64,000 bases of DNA from Aquimarina rhabdastrellae (GCA_947387485.1 CANDNT010000001.1:62001-126000); one strand, 5' to 3'. Counted from the first letter of the stretch, positions 35,972 to 45,031 are shown. Notes: a model not told the origin generated them from the sequence alone. Translations and numbers: made by a program.

Positions 35972-36137
35972 AATAAGTAAATCATTCTCATACTACTCTA
36001 AAAGAAAGGTGTTTAAAGTTTTATGACAGAATTAAAATTAGCTAAGTATCTTAAAATAAAGTTAAAAACTATGTACTGTTAAGATGAATGACCTTTTTAA
36101 TTTTTAGATTTATTATTAATCTTTAAAAATCATTATT

Positions 36138-36317
36138 ATGCTAAAAAACATTTCAAATTTCGGGGCAGTTTTAAACAAAGTTGAACAAAAAACTATTAAT
36201 GGAGGTAGATTATCGGCAGATAGTTGTAATGCACCTTATTTCACCGCAGATGGGATTTGTGAAACAGGAGATTATCCTCATCCAATTTATGGACATTGTA
36301 TCTGTTGCGTTGGTTAA
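36138..36317 (+). CDS. Double-glycine leader peptide, Cys-rich (bacteriocin- or pheromone-like)
   Basis: This 59-residue precursor is absent from usual gene calls. The leader MLKNISNFGAVLNKVEQKTINGG (23 residues, split as MLKNISNFGAVLNK and VEQKTINGG) has the pattern of the double-glycine leaders of Bacteroidota natural-product precursors. The core, after Gly23, is 36 residues with five Cys (30, 41, 54, 56, 57), three Tyr and Pro/His. No C39 peptidase transporter, LanB/LanM or radical SAM enzyme is in the window, so modification and processing are unknown. It lies 166 bp behind the MacB-type permease operon with no visible terminator between, and is followed by a strong terminator, which suggests cotranscription. 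Peptide call is strong; function and link are inference. Confidence 0.75.
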   Translation: MLKNISNFGAVLNKVEQKTINGGRLSADSCNAPYFTADGICETGDYPHPIYGHCICCVG

Positions 36318-36319
36318 AA

Positions 36320-36351
36320 TAAAAGCGAACTTCGGTTCGCTCTTTTATTTT
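36320..36351 (+). terminator. Terminator after the GG-leader peptide
   Basis: A GCGAAC/GTTCGC stem with the stable TTCG tetraloop is extended by A/T pairs and followed by TCTTTTATTTT. It ends the probable export transcript. The rest of the gap to 36634 is AT-rich with no further gene-like frame. Confidence 0.9.
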
Positions 36352-36634
36352 AACATAAAGCTATAAAACTATCTTCACAAAAGAAATTCCTCTTTTAACT
36401 GTAACGTCTACTCATAATCTTACATTTTATAGTATCCTATTAGATCCTCTTTTTATTAATAAGAATTAGGAAACTAATCCTAGTTTAAATCTTTTATCTT
36501 GACAAAACTGACAATACACCTCTTAATTCTTTAAAAGAAGAATACGTAATTTAATTAATAAAGTAATAGCAAGATTACCATTGAGGAGTTAAAAAAACTA
36601 TATTGCATTATAAGTTCTAGAATACTATAATTAT

Positions 36635-37402
36635 ATGAAAGAAAAAAACATTGTCATTAACGGTGTTAGATTATATAGCAACTACAATATCACTAATACT
36701 GAATTACCTACATTAATTTTCTTACATGATTCATTAGGTTGTACCCAATTATGGAGAAGTTTCCCTAAAGAACTTGCTCAACTTAACAATTGCAATTATT
36801 TCATTTATGATCGTCAAGGGTATGGAAAATCAGATCCTTTTTCAAGTAATTATAGAGAACATGATTATCTAGAACAAGAAGCTGTAGTATTAAAGGAAAT
36901 AATTAATAGAGAACAAATACAAAAGCCTATACTTTTTGGTCATAGTGATGGTGGTAGTATTGCCTTATTAGCTGCGGCTAAATATCCATCACTTATACAT
37001 GCAATTATTACAGAAGGAGCTCATGTTTTTGTAGAAGATATTACACTCGACGGAATTAAAGCTGCAGTTAAACAGTTTACCACTACAAACTTAAAAGAAC
37101 GATTAGCCAGATACCATGATACTAAAACTGAAGCTGTTTTTAAAATGTGGGCAGATACATGGTTAAGACCTGATTTTAAAAATTGGAATATAGAATCATT
37201 TTTGTCTCAAATCAAATGTCCTAATCTCATTATTCAAGGAGATGACGATGAGTTTGGTTCTGTAGATCAAGTAGATGCAATCACACAACAGACTGAAGGA
37301 AATAGTATAAAGCGTATGATTGCTAATCAAGGGCATACACCTCATAAAACTGCAAAAGAAGAAGTACTTAATATTACCTCATCTTTTATCACAAACCTTT
37401 AA
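36635..37402 (+). CDS. Alpha/beta hydrolase
   Basis: This 255-residue cytoplasmic alpha/beta hydrolase has the oxyanion region FLHDSLGCTQLWR (about 29-41), a YDRQGYGKSDP motif (about 59-69) and the nucleophile Ser in GHSDGG. The Asp in QGDDDEF and the His in NQGHTPHK complete the triad. The substrate is unknown. It lies 317 bp after the GG-leader peptide, on the same strand but beyond the terminator, so it is a separate unit. Its end is 7 bp from the convergent outer-membrane gene. Confidence 0.88.
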   Translation: MKEKNIVINGVRLYSNYNITNTELPTLIFLHDSLGCTQLWRSFPKELAQLNNCNYFIYDRQGYGKSDPFSSNYREHDYLEQEAVVLKEIINREQIQKPILFGHSDGGSIALLAAAKYPSLIHAIITEGAHVFVEDITLDGIKAAVKQFTTTNLKERLARYHDTKTEAVFKMWADTWLRPDFKNWNIESFLSQIKCPNLIIQGDDDEFGSVDQVDAITQQTEGNSIKRMIANQGHTPHKTAKEEVLNITSSFITNL

Positions 37403-37408
37403 TTTTCT

Positions 37409-38164
37409 TTAATCAAAAGAATATAATATCCCGTTAGTAAATTTATATTGTGTATTAGGAATTCCTTCTACAGGAAATGCGTCATATACATATGTAAATG
37501 TAGATTTAAATGCTAGATTTTTAAATATTCTTAATGCTAAGGAAGTTTCATTAGAGAGACGATAATCTTCAAAATTATTTAATCTAGGTTGATAATATGT
37601 TGTACTCACAAATGAAACTGCATCGCTAGGGTGGAGGCTACACGATAGATAACTACTACCTCTAAAATCTCTATGATAAAACCGCTCTTCATCGATTTTA
37701 TTCTCTTCATACTCATACATAAAAAGATTTCCTAAAAATATTTTATATTTAGGATTATTCCAGAGTGTGAATCTAAAACCAGAACCTAATAAACCTCTAA
37801 AACTAATTTTTGATATAGCGTCGTATTGAGATTGTGCAAAAGCTTCCCAAGAAACTTTAGGTTTGAACGCATAATTGTATCTTAAATGTTGTATTCCTTT
37901 ATTTACCAAAGCATCATCATTAGCCTCTTTAAAATCTAATTTATTGATTAATAAAATCAAGTTCTTTTTATTTCGATATTGTATATGGATATCATTTTTG
38001 ACATTTATAATGTCATTTCTATTCTTGATTAAGCTCAATTCTAAACTAGTATATCCAGACCATTTTGATGTATCACTCACTCTACGTAATGATTCTATAT
38101 TCACTATTTGAGCTTGAGTATAAAAAGAACATATACACACTAATAAAAATATACTGTTTTTCAT
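37409..38164 (-). CDS. DUF481 outer-membrane protein
   Basis: The 251-residue protein is of the DUF481 family (YdiY-like barrels). The start is placed at the ATG at 38164, which gives a clean signal peptide (MKNSIFLLVCICSFYTQAQ); the longer frame from 38206 adds Phe/Cys-rich residues ahead of it. The mature part has repeated amphipathic strands (WSGYTSLELSLIKNRND, HIQYRNKKNLILLINK, WEAFAQSQYD, SYLSCSLHPSDAVSFVSTTYYQPRL) and ends in LYSFD, a terminal aromatic typical of barrel targeting. Function unknown. Transcription is convergent with the hydrolase. Confidence 0.82.
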   Translation of the reverse strand: MKNSIFLLVCICSFYTQAQIVNIESLRRVSDTSKWSGYTSLELSLIKNRNDIINVKNDIHIQYRNKKNLILLINKLDFKEANDDALVNKGIQHLRYNYAFKPKVSWEAFAQSQYDAISKISFRGLLGSGFRFTLWNNPKYKIFLGNLFMYEYEENKIDEERFYHRDFRGSSYLSCSLHPSDAVSFVSTTYYQPRLNNFEDYRLSNETSLALRIFKNLAFKSTFTYVYDAFPVEGIPNTQYKFTNGILYSFD

Positions 38165-38485
38165 TCTGAATGCTATTTTAAAGCTGGCAAAAAAACAAAA
38201 AAACATTTGGCTATAACTAAATTTTTAAACAATATTTTATTTTAATAAAACTTCTTAATCTGAATCGATTAACTACAAAATTTATCATTCAATAACTACT
38301 ATTACTTTATCTAGTATTATTTTAACATAAATATTGTTTAAGCATACTATTTTTACCTAAAAACCATATAATATGTATTTTTTATACAATATCGTATAAC
38401 TATAAAAAATAAAGATAAAAACCCTTAAAAACCAAACAACTGATATACAAATAATTACAAATACAAGTTGTATTTATTTTCTCAA

Positions 38486-38503
38486 TTTACGGAAAACCGT
38501 AAA
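38486..38503. promoter_or_regulatory. 18-bp palindrome TTTACGG-N4-CCGTAAA
   Basis: A perfect inverted repeat TTTACGG/CCGTAAA with an AAAA spacer lies 59 bp upstream of the small gene at 38562. It looks like an operator for a dimeric regulator. The remainder of 38207-38561 is AT-rich with no other gene visible. Confidence 0.5.
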
Positions 38504-38561
38504 AAAACCTTGTCATGATTCTCTAAATTTATTAGACAACCAAACTTAAAACCTAAAAATC

Positions 38562-38696
38562 ATGACCAAAAAAAAGACAAATGAACGCACATTGTATAGA
38601 GATGAAAACACAGGTCGATTTGTTTCAAAAAAATATGCTACAGAGCATAAAAACACTACAACCAAAGAAATAAGTAGAAGAAAAAAGAATGATTAA
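38562..38696 (+). CDS. Small basic protein (44 aa) of the YRDxxTGxFVxxxYA type
   Basis: This 44-residue protein is very rich in Lys and Arg. Its core LYRDENTGRFVSKKYATEH matches a small family often seen in bacteria and phages, usually listed as hypothetical or mis-named multidrug transporter. It has no membrane segment; size and charge suggest binding to nucleic acid or to a protein, but this is not shown. It stands alone, preceded by an 18-bp palindrome. Confidence 0.65.
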   Translation: MTKKKTNERTLYRDENTGRFVSKKYATEHKNTTTKEISRRKKND

Positions 38697-38772
38697 GGGC
38701 ATCATTAATTAAGGATTTCTAATCAAAATTAAGAAAGGTATTGTAGGAGTTACAATGCCTTTCTATATTAAA

Positions 38773-39351
38773 TTATATTTTGCGTTCATTTTTTAATGTA
38801 GTTACTGCTCTATTAAGACTGCGTAATGTAACACCTAGATAATTTGCTAAATCTTGTTTTGGGATAATCTCCAAAAAATCAGGCACATTCTCCTTAATTT
38901 GCAATAAATTGTCTGTAATGATATGTAATTGATGATACGAATATCGCATAGCTTTATTATATACCTTATTAGATAACAATTGTAATATTAGTGTATTAAA
39001 CTTTTTATTTTCCTGAAGTAATTTATTAAAAAACACTGCTTCAATTTCATATACCTCTGTAGTAGTAATAGTAGTTACTGTACAAAATGTTTGTGTATTA
39101 CGTATAGCTTCTATTTCACCAAAAACACTTCCTGCACCAAAAAACTCTTGAATAAAATCTTTACCACTTTCATCTGTTAAAAAACACTTTACTAGACCGC
39201 TTTTAAGAATACATACGTTTTTTATATAACTATTTTGAACAAAGATTTCTTCGTTTTTCTCATATATATGCTTTTTAATACCCTTTACTTCTTTATTTCT
39301 AATGAGATATTGTTCAAAATAACTTAGTAATTCAATATTTTCTCGAATCAT
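38773..39351 (-). CDS. Crp/Fnr family transcriptional regulator
   Basis: This 192-residue regulator has an N-terminal cyclic-nucleotide-binding fold (KKHIYEKNEEIFVQNSYIKNVCILKSGLVK region, about 24-55; FFGAGSVFGEIEAI about 70-83). A long dimer helix and a C-terminal winged helix follow (IIPKQDLANYLGVTLRSLNRAVTTLK). The cNMP-binding Arg motif is not conserved, so another signal is likely. Start chosen at the ATG at 39351; the longer frame (39408) would cover the palindrome GGACA-AA-TGTCC at 39362-39373, which fits better as an upstream operator. The HD-domain gene is divergent. Confidence 0.85.
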   Translation of the reverse strand: MIRENIELLSYFEQYLIRNKEVKGIKKHIYEKNEEIFVQNSYIKNVCILKSGLVKCFLTDESGKDFIQEFFGAGSVFGEIEAIRNTQTFCTVTTITTTEVYEIEAVFFNKLLQENKKFNTLILQLLSNKVYNKAMRYSYHQLHIITDNLLQIKENVPDFLEIIPKQDLANYLGVTLRSLNRAVTTLKNERKI

Positions 39352-39361
39352 TACAATCTTG

Positions 39362-39373
39362 GGACAAATGTCC
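39362..39373. promoter_or_regulatory. Inverted repeat GGACA-N2-TGTCC upstream of the Crp-like gene
   Basis: A perfect inverted repeat with a 2-bp spacer lies 11 bp upstream of the preferred regulator start. It may be an autoregulatory operator. If the long frame were real it would lie in coding DNA. Confidence 0.3.
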
Positions 39374-39439
39374 TTTTGGTTAAAAATTAAGTATTCTTTC
39401 TTTGTCACCGTAAAAATATAAAAGTAAAGAAGATTTCAA

Positions 39440-40036
39440 ATGGCAACACAAACTAGATTAGATCAGCAATTAAACTTTATAAAAGAAATAGACAAGCTTA
39501 AATATATACAGCGTAAAACAAGACTATTTAATAGTGATAGACATGAAAATGATGCAGAACATAGTTGGCATCTAGCAATGATGTCTCTTGTACTCGCAGA
39601 ACATTCAAATCAAGATATCGATATTCTCAAAGTATTAAAAATGGTATTGATTCACGATCTAGTCGAAATCGATGCTGGAGATACATTTCTCTTTGATACA
39701 CAAAAAAATCATACCAATACTACTGATGAAACTATTGCTGCAAAGCGCATTTTTGGATTATTACCTCCTGATCAAACGCAGGCATATATTTCTTTATGGC
39801 AAGAATTTGAAAACGCAATAACTCCTGAAGCTAAATTTGCAAAAGCTATCGATCGTCTTGAACCAGTTTTGCAAAATGTATCCAACAAAGGTGGAACATG
39901 GAAAGAATTCAATGTTCCTTATAAAACTATTTACAACAAACTAAAAAATAACATGATTAACGGTTCTAAAATATTATGGAACTTCACCGAAAAGAAACTA
40001 AATCATTTGTTTACTAATAACATCATTAATTCATAA
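39440..40036 (+). CDS. HD-domain phosphohydrolase
   Basis: The 198-residue metal-dependent phosphohydrolase has the HD motif set: His in NDAEHSWHLAMM (about 33-44), His-Asp in MVLIHDLVEIDAGD (about 67-80) and the later Asp in FAKAIDRLEPVL (about 132-143). This order resembles the YfbR/HDDC2 group of nucleoside 5'-monophosphatases. Substrate here is not known. The MFS gene starts 1 bp downstream of its stop codon, so the two are cotranscribed. Confidence 0.88.
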   Translation: MATQTRLDQQLNFIKEIDKLKYIQRKTRLFNSDRHENDAEHSWHLAMMSLVLAEHSNQDIDILKVLKMVLIHDLVEIDAGDTFLFDTQKNHTNTTDETIAAKRIFGLLPPDQTQAYISLWQEFENAITPEAKFAKAIDRLEPVLQNVSNKGGTWKEFNVPYKTIYNKLKNNMINGSKILWNFTEKKLNHLFTNNIINS

Positions 40037-40037
40037 A

Positions 40038-41204
40038 ATGAATCATACTGTATACAATCGACAATTTGGTTTTATTTGTTTGAGTATGCTTTTTTTCTCA
40101 ACAAGCTTTAATATGTTGATTCCGGAATTACCTAAGTATCTATCCTCATTAGGAGGAGCAGAGTATAAGGGATTAATCATTTCTTTATTTACGCTCACAG
40201 CTGGTATATCAAGACCATTTAGCGGTAAATTATCAGATCTTATAGGTCGTGTTCCTGTTATTATTATAGGTGCTATTGTTTGTATTTTGTGTGGTGTTTT
40301 ATATCCTTTATTAAGTTCAGTAACCGCATTTTTATGTTTGCGATTATTACACGGGTTTTCTACAGGGTTTACTCCTACAGGTGCTTCTGCTATGGTTGCT
40401 GATATAATACCTGAAACACATAGAGGAGAAGCTATCGGAATTCAAGGTTTAGCCTATACCTTAGGATTTGCTATTGGTCCTGCAATAGGTAGTAGTATCA
40501 AATTAGTATATTCTTATGATGTACTTTTTTATATATCTGCATTATTTGCTTTTCTCTCCATGATAGTAACTATAAACTTAAAAGAAAGTTTGGCCACCAC
40601 ACAGAAATTCACACTAAATACACTTAAAATCACAAAAAATGATATCATTTCACTTGATGCCTTACCATCTGCTATAGTAATGTTTTTATCCTATATGCCT
40701 CTAGGGGTAATTCTAACATTAATTCCTGATTGGACTTCTCATTTAGGATTTCAAAACAAAGGTGTATTTTTTATCTTCTATACTGTTGCTTCAATATCTA
40801 TTCGTTTTATCGCAGGAAAAGCATCTGATCGTTATGGTAGAATACCCATCATATATATTGGCTTAATAATGGTTATTGTATCATTATTATGTATTGGTTA
40901 TTATCAAATGGATTATGGAATTTATATAGGTGCAACACTATATGGTTTTGCTATGGGGATACTATCTCCAGCTATTAATGCCTGGACAGTTGATCTAAGT
41001 CCAAAAGAAGAAAGAGGAAAAGGTATTGCGACTATGTTTATTGCCTTAGAAGCAGGTATAGGAATAGGCGCTTTTACTTCGGGATGGTACTATAGTAATC
41101 AAATACAGCATTTTCCGCAAATTCTCTATAGCTCGTCAGCTATTGTATTTTTAGCTGTATTGTATTTACGCTATAGACATAAAAGACATCGCAATATAAA
41201 GTAA
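40038..41204 (+). CDS. MFS transporter
   Basis: The 388-residue major facilitator has about 12 predicted transmembrane helices. The loop 2-3 motif GKLSDLIGRVPVIIIG (about 60-75) matches the MFS A motif, and GKASDRYGRIPIIYIG (about 258-273) is its repeat in the second half. The GLAYTLGFAIGPAIGS segment (about 137-152) is typical of helix 5 in drug-efflux members. Substrate unknown; efflux is the likelier direction. Cotranscribed with the HD-domain gene. Confidence 0.9.
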   Translation: MNHTVYNRQFGFICLSMLFFSTSFNMLIPELPKYLSSLGGAEYKGLIISLFTLTAGISRPFSGKLSDLIGRVPVIIIGAIVCILCGVLYPLLSSVTAFLCLRLLHGFSTGFTPTGASAMVADIIPETHRGEAIGIQGLAYTLGFAIGPAIGSSIKLVYSYDVLFYISALFAFLSMIVTINLKESLATTQKFTLNTLKITKNDIISLDALPSAIVMFLSYMPLGVILTLIPDWTSHLGFQNKGVFFIFYTVASISIRFIAGKASDRYGRIPIIYIGLIMVIVSLLCIGYYQMDYGIYIGATLYGFAMGILSPAINAWTVDLSPKEERGKGIATMFIALEAGIGIGAFTSGWYYSNQIQHFPQILYSSSAIVFLAVLYLRYRHKRHRNIK

Positions 41205-41252
41205 TTCTTTTACAGGTTTTTCTTAATTTGCTACTTTAAATATATAAACGTT

Positions 41253-41825
41253 ATGCGATTTTTAATTTTGCTATATAGTTGTTTAATAGGAGGGATGATA
41301 ACCATTCACGCACAAGAACGAAATGAAACTCAACTCTTCTGGGATTCATTACAAAAACTTTGCGGTAAGGCTTATAAAGGAACACTAGAACTTCCAAAAG
41401 AAGATGCTCAATTTGGAGGAAAAGAACTCATTATGCATGTAAGATCATGTACCCCAGATCGTATCAAGGTTCCATTTTTTGTAGGAGAAGATAGATCACG
41501 AACATGGATACTAGCCTATAAAGACAATCGTATCACATTAAAACATGATCACCGACACAAAGACGGATCAGAAGATGCTATTACACAATATGGAGGTACC
41601 ACTACTAATATAGGTCAAGCAGGAATACAAATTTTTCCAGCAGATCAAGAAACTACACAAATGTTACCTCGTGCAGCATCAAATGTTTGGTGGATTACAA
41701 TAGATAATAAAACTTTTACGTATAATTTAAGACGTATAGGAAGTGATCGTGTATTTAAAATCGTGATGGATATTACCCAACCAATTAAAACTCCAGAAGC
41801 TCCATGGGGATGGTCAGATGATTAA
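41253..41825 (+). CDS. Conserved exported protein, 190 aa
   Basis: The protein has a signal peptide (about 1-20, ending IHAQ). The mature part is probably a lipocalin-like or beta-barrel fold. Recognisable features are LCGKAYKGTLELP, an RSCTPDRIKVPFFVGEDRSR motif with a second Cys, the basic LKHDHRHKDGSEDA stretch and a closing WWITIDNKTFTYNLRRIG. It belongs to an uncharacterised, widely distributed group of secreted proteins; I give no function. It starts 48 bp after the MFS gene, possibly the third gene of that unit. Confidence 0.75.
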   Translation: MRFLILLYSCLIGGMITIHAQERNETQLFWDSLQKLCGKAYKGTLELPKEDAQFGGKELIMHVRSCTPDRIKVPFFVGEDRSRTWILAYKDNRITLKHDHRHKDGSEDAITQYGGTTTNIGQAGIQIFPADQETTQMLPRAASNVWWITIDNKTFTYNLRRIGSDRVFKIVMDITQPIKTPEAPWGWSDD

Positions 41826-41972
41826 CTTTTATATAAAATTTGAACAGTTTTAAATAATACAAGATTGTAAATTAGATACATTTAAAAAAGCATAATAGCA
41901 TCATATTTAAATTAAATTCTGTAGGATAATCTAGTGTAAGAATGTATTTTTAAATTTCAAAAGAATATTTAT

Positions 41973-42806
41973 ATGAAAGCCCTTGTAACCACAACATGGT
42001 TAAAACAACAATTAGACAATCCTAATCTAATCATTTTAGATTCCAGTCCACAATCTAATGTTTCTGGTTTAAAAGCTCCATATGCAGGTATTAAAATTAA
42101 AAATGCCCGTCATTTTGATTTAAAAAATACTTTTAGTGATAAAGAGAGTACTTTACCCAATACCTTACCTAAACCTGAATATTTTGAAAAGGAATGTCAA
42201 AAGTTAGGAATCAATAAGGATAGTATTATTGTTGTTTATGATGCTTTAGGTATTTATACTAGTCCTAGAGTATGGTGGATGTTTAAAACAATGGGGCATA
42301 ACAACGTTGCTGTTTTAAATGGTGGATTACCTAGTTGGGTAGCACAAGAATTACCTATAGAATCCTTATCTGTAAAAAGCAATTGGGATTTTGGAAATTT
42401 TAAAAGTGCAATAAACACCTCATTATTAGCAAATATGACCGATGTTATTGAAGCAACTACTAGAACTCATATTGCTATTATTGATGCTCGCTCTAAAGCA
42501 CGTTTCACAGGTGAAGCTCCAGAGCCTAGGGCAAATTTATCAAGCGGACATATACCTAATGCTTACAATATTCCTTTTAAAGAAGTTTTAGATCAATATG
42601 AATATGCTTCAGTAGAAGATTTAACAAATGTATTTAATCGCATCCCTAAAGACAAAACACATTATATTTTTAGTTGTGGTTCAGGATTAACAGCTTGTAT
42701 TATTGCCTTAGCATCAACAATCGTTAATGACAATACATTTGCAATTTATGATGGATCATGGACAGAGTGGGCAGAAAAACAGCCGCATTTAATCCAGAAA
42801 AATTAA
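41973..42806 (+). CDS. sseA: 3-mercaptopyruvate/thiosulfate sulfurtransferase
   Basis: The 277-residue enzyme has two rhodanese domains. The inactive N-terminal one is at about 5-130 (VTTTWLKQQLDNPNLIILD and ARHFDL). The catalytic one is at about 150-275, with Cys235 in the loop CGSGLTA (235-241), the form typical of 3-mercaptopyruvate sulfurtransferase rather than thiosulfate rhodanese. The linker motif ARFTGEAPEPR is also family-typical. It transfers sulfur from 3-mercaptopyruvate to cyanide or thiols in the cytoplasm. Monocistronic, with a 146-bp upstream gap. Confidence 0.9.
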   Translation: MKALVTTTWLKQQLDNPNLIILDSSPQSNVSGLKAPYAGIKIKNARHFDLKNTFSDKESTLPNTLPKPEYFEKECQKLGINKDSIIVVYDALGIYTSPRVWWMFKTMGHNNVAVLNGGLPSWVAQELPIESLSVKSNWDFGNFKSAINTSLLANMTDVIEATTRTHIAIIDARSKARFTGEAPEPRANLSSGHIPNAYNIPFKEVLDQYEYASVEDLTNVFNRIPKDKTHYIFSCGSGLTACIIALASTIVNDNTFAIYDGSWTEWAEKQPHLIQKN

Positions 42807-42855
42807 ACCTTTATTTATAAAATAGGTTTAAGAACTATATTCTTAATTCTTGAGC

Positions 42856-43686
42856 CTATTTTCCAAAAACAGCAAAAGCTGCTAAAATACTTTCTGAATT
42901 GATTTCTTCCTCAACCTCATTAGCATAAGAGAATGCATCCATTTCTTCTTTTTTATAATGAATCAATCTCCATCTTTTATCGTTGTATTCTAAAGAGGTT
43001 AAATTTTCGACCCAATCTCCAGAGTTCAGGTATAGACAAGTTCCGTTTTCTCTTACTTTTCTAATCATTTTGGGTTGATGAATATGTCCACAAATCACAT
43101 ATTTATATCCATTATCTATGGCTAACTCAGCAGCAACTTGCTCAAAATCACTAATATATTTAACCGCTTTCTTTACACTATTTTTAATCTTTTTAGATAG
43201 CGAAAATTTATCTTTCCCCATTCGCACCAATACCCAATTGATAAAACTATTTAAAAGAATAAGTGCATCATATCCCCAGCTACCTATTTTGGCTAACCAT
43301 TTTGCATTTTGTATAGAAGCGTCGAATACATCTCCGTGAAAAAACCATGCTTTTTTCCCATCCAAATCAAGTACAAGTTTATCTACAACAGAAAAGTTAC
43401 CCATTTTGGTATCACTAAACTTACGGAGCATTTCGTCATGATTCCCAGTTATATAAATCACTTCTGTACCTTTTGATGCTAAATCAATGATTTTTTTAAT
43501 AACATTAAGATGTGATTTAGGAAAGTATCGTTTTCTAAATTGCCATATATCAATAATATCACCATTGAGAATAAGCTTTTTGGGCTTCACGCTATTTAAA
43601 TAATTCAATACTTCTTGAGCATGACAACCATAAGTCCCCAAATGTATATCTGAAAGTACTACTAATTCAACTACTCTTTTTTCCAT
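42856..43686 (-). CDS. LpxH-like calcineurin phosphoesterase
   Basis: This 276-residue metallophosphoesterase has the five-motif set: DIHLG (13-17), NGDIIDIWQFRKRYFP (about 41-56), GNHDEMLRKF (about 82-91), a His in WFFHGDVFD and GHIHQPK near the end. The DIWQFRKRYFP form is characteristic of the LpxH-type UDP-2,3-diacylglucosamine hydrolase relatives found in Bacteroidota. That would put it in lipid A synthesis, but many such paralogs act elsewhere, so I keep the name general. Monocistronic. Confidence 0.88.
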   Translation of the reverse strand: MEKRVVELVVLSDIHLGTYGCHAQEVLNYLNSVKPKKLILNGDIIDIWQFRKRYFPKSHLNVIKKIIDLASKGTEVIYITGNHDEMLRKFSDTKMGNFSVVDKLVLDLDGKKAWFFHGDVFDASIQNAKWLAKIGSWGYDALILLNSFINWVLVRMGKDKFSLSKKIKNSVKKAVKYISDFEQVAAELAIDNGYKYVICGHIHQPKMIRKVRENGTCLYLNSGDWVENLTSLEYNDKRWRLIHYKKEEMDAFSYANEVEEEINSESILAAFAVFGK

Positions 43687-43942
43687 ATTCTTACCCTTAA
43701 AACAAAGAAATCTGTAATGATAATCTTACAAGGCAAAGTTCGATAATAGATGTTAAGTTATGATTAATAGATAATGAGTAGATTGTTATTAAATATTAGG
43801 TTTGAATTTATGATTTTTACTTCCTAATATATATCTTTTTTATAGAGATCACTCTACAGAAAGGCTTTCAAAAAAAGATCAAGATTCTTACAAAAGAAGC
43901 GCAATAAAATGTGAATTATTTAGGATTTTAAAGATTAAAATT

Positions 43943-43950
43943 TACATTTG
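43943..43950 (+). promoter_or_regulatory. -7 box for aroC
   Basis: TACATTTG matches TAnnTTTG exactly, 16 bp before the aroC start; no TTG -33 box at the right distance. The rest of the 43687-43966 gap holds nothing else I can identify. Confidence 0.4.
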
Positions 43951-43966
43951 TTAAAAAAGAAATGCA

Positions 43967-45031
43967 ATGGCAGGGAATACATTTGGTAAGGTATTTAAAG
44001 TAACAACTTTTGGAGAATCTCATGGCGAGGCTATTGGTGGAATTATTGATGGATGTCCAGCTGGAATCACTTTAAATCTTGAGGCTATACAAAAAGAATT
44101 AGATCGTAGAAAACCAGGACAATCTGCAATAGTTACACAACGAAAAGAGCCAGACACTGTTGAATTCTATTCTGGTATTTTTGAAGGAAAAACTACAGGT
44201 ACTCCTATAGGTTTTGTTATCAAAAATGCAAACCAAAAATCAAAAGATTATTCACACATAAAAGATTCATATAGACCATCTCATGCCGATTACACCTATG
44301 ATCAAAAATATGGTTTTAGAGATTATAGAGGAGGAGGACGTTCTTCTGCAAGAGAAACTGCAAGTAGAGTAGTAGCTGGAGCTATTGCAAAACAAGTTTT
44401 AAAAGACATTGATTTTAATGCATACGTAAGTGCTGTAGGAGCTATTACGCTTGACAAACCTTATCAAGATCTTGATTTAACACAAACCGAAAAAAATATA
44501 GTTCGTTGTCCAGATACTTCTAAAGCAGAAGAAATGGAACGTTATATCAAGCAAATAAGAAAAGAAGGCGATACTGTAGGTGGTATGGTCAGTTGTGTAA
44601 TTAAAAATGTTCCTGTCGGTTTAGGTGAACCAGTTTTTGATCGATTACATGCAGAATTAGGTAAAGCCATGCTCTCTATCAATGCTGTAAAAGGATTTGA
44701 ATATGGTAGTGGTTTTGAAGGTGCAAAACTAAAAGGTAGTCAACACAATGATCTTTTTAATGCAGATGGTAGTACAAAAACAAATCTTTCTGGAGGTATA
44801 CAAGGTGGTATATCAAACGGTATGGATATTTACTTTAAAGTAGCCTTTAAACCAGTTGCTACAATCATGCAAGATCAAGAAACAATAGATAAAGAAGGAA
44901 ATATAGTAACCATGCAAGGTAAAGGTCGACATGATCCTTGTGTTGTACCTAGAGCAGTACCTATTGTCGAAGCCATGGCTGCTTTGGTATTAGTAGATTA
45001 TTGGTTATTAAACCGTACTTCTAAATATTAA
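43967..45031 (+). CDS. aroC: Chorismate synthase
   Basis: It makes chorismate from EPSP, the last common step to aromatic amino acids, menaquinone and folate; it needs reduced FMN. The 354-residue protein shows signatures [19 protein letters not shown] (about 12-30), RPGQ-type [17 protein letters not shown] (about 48-64), the [18 protein letters not shown] motif (about 122-139) and [20 protein letters not shown] near the end. Length is normal. It stands alone, with its own promoter box and a weak terminator. Confidence 0.97.
   Translation: MAGNTFGKVFKVTTFGESHGEAIGGIIDGCPAGITLNLEAIQKELDRRKPGQSAIVTQRKEPDTVEFYSGIFEGKTTGTPIGFVIKNANQKSKDYSHIKDSYRPSHADYTYDQKYGFRDYRGGGRSSARETASRVVAGAIAKQVLKDIDFNAYVSAVGAITLDKPYQDLDLTQTEKNIVRCPDTSKAEEMERYIKQIRKEGDTVGGMVSCVIKNVPVGLGEPVFDRLHAELGKAMLSINAVKGFEYGSGFEGAKLKGSQHNDLFNADGSTKTNLSGGIQGGISNGMDIYFKVAFKPVATIMQDQETIDKEGNIVTMQGKGRHDPCVVPRAVPIVEAMAALVLVDYWLLNRTSKY

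Noticed and set aside
36048..36085. Inverted repeat ATCTTAA/TTAAGAT between the second permease and the peptide as a terminator
   Set aside because: Arms are 7 bp, A/T-only apart from one pair, separated by 24 bp and without a T run; not a credible terminator.
36181..36366. 61-aa frame overlapping the GG-leader peptide in another frame
   Set aside because: The 36138-36317 frame has the double-glycine leader and a terminator right after its stop; the other frame runs through that terminator.
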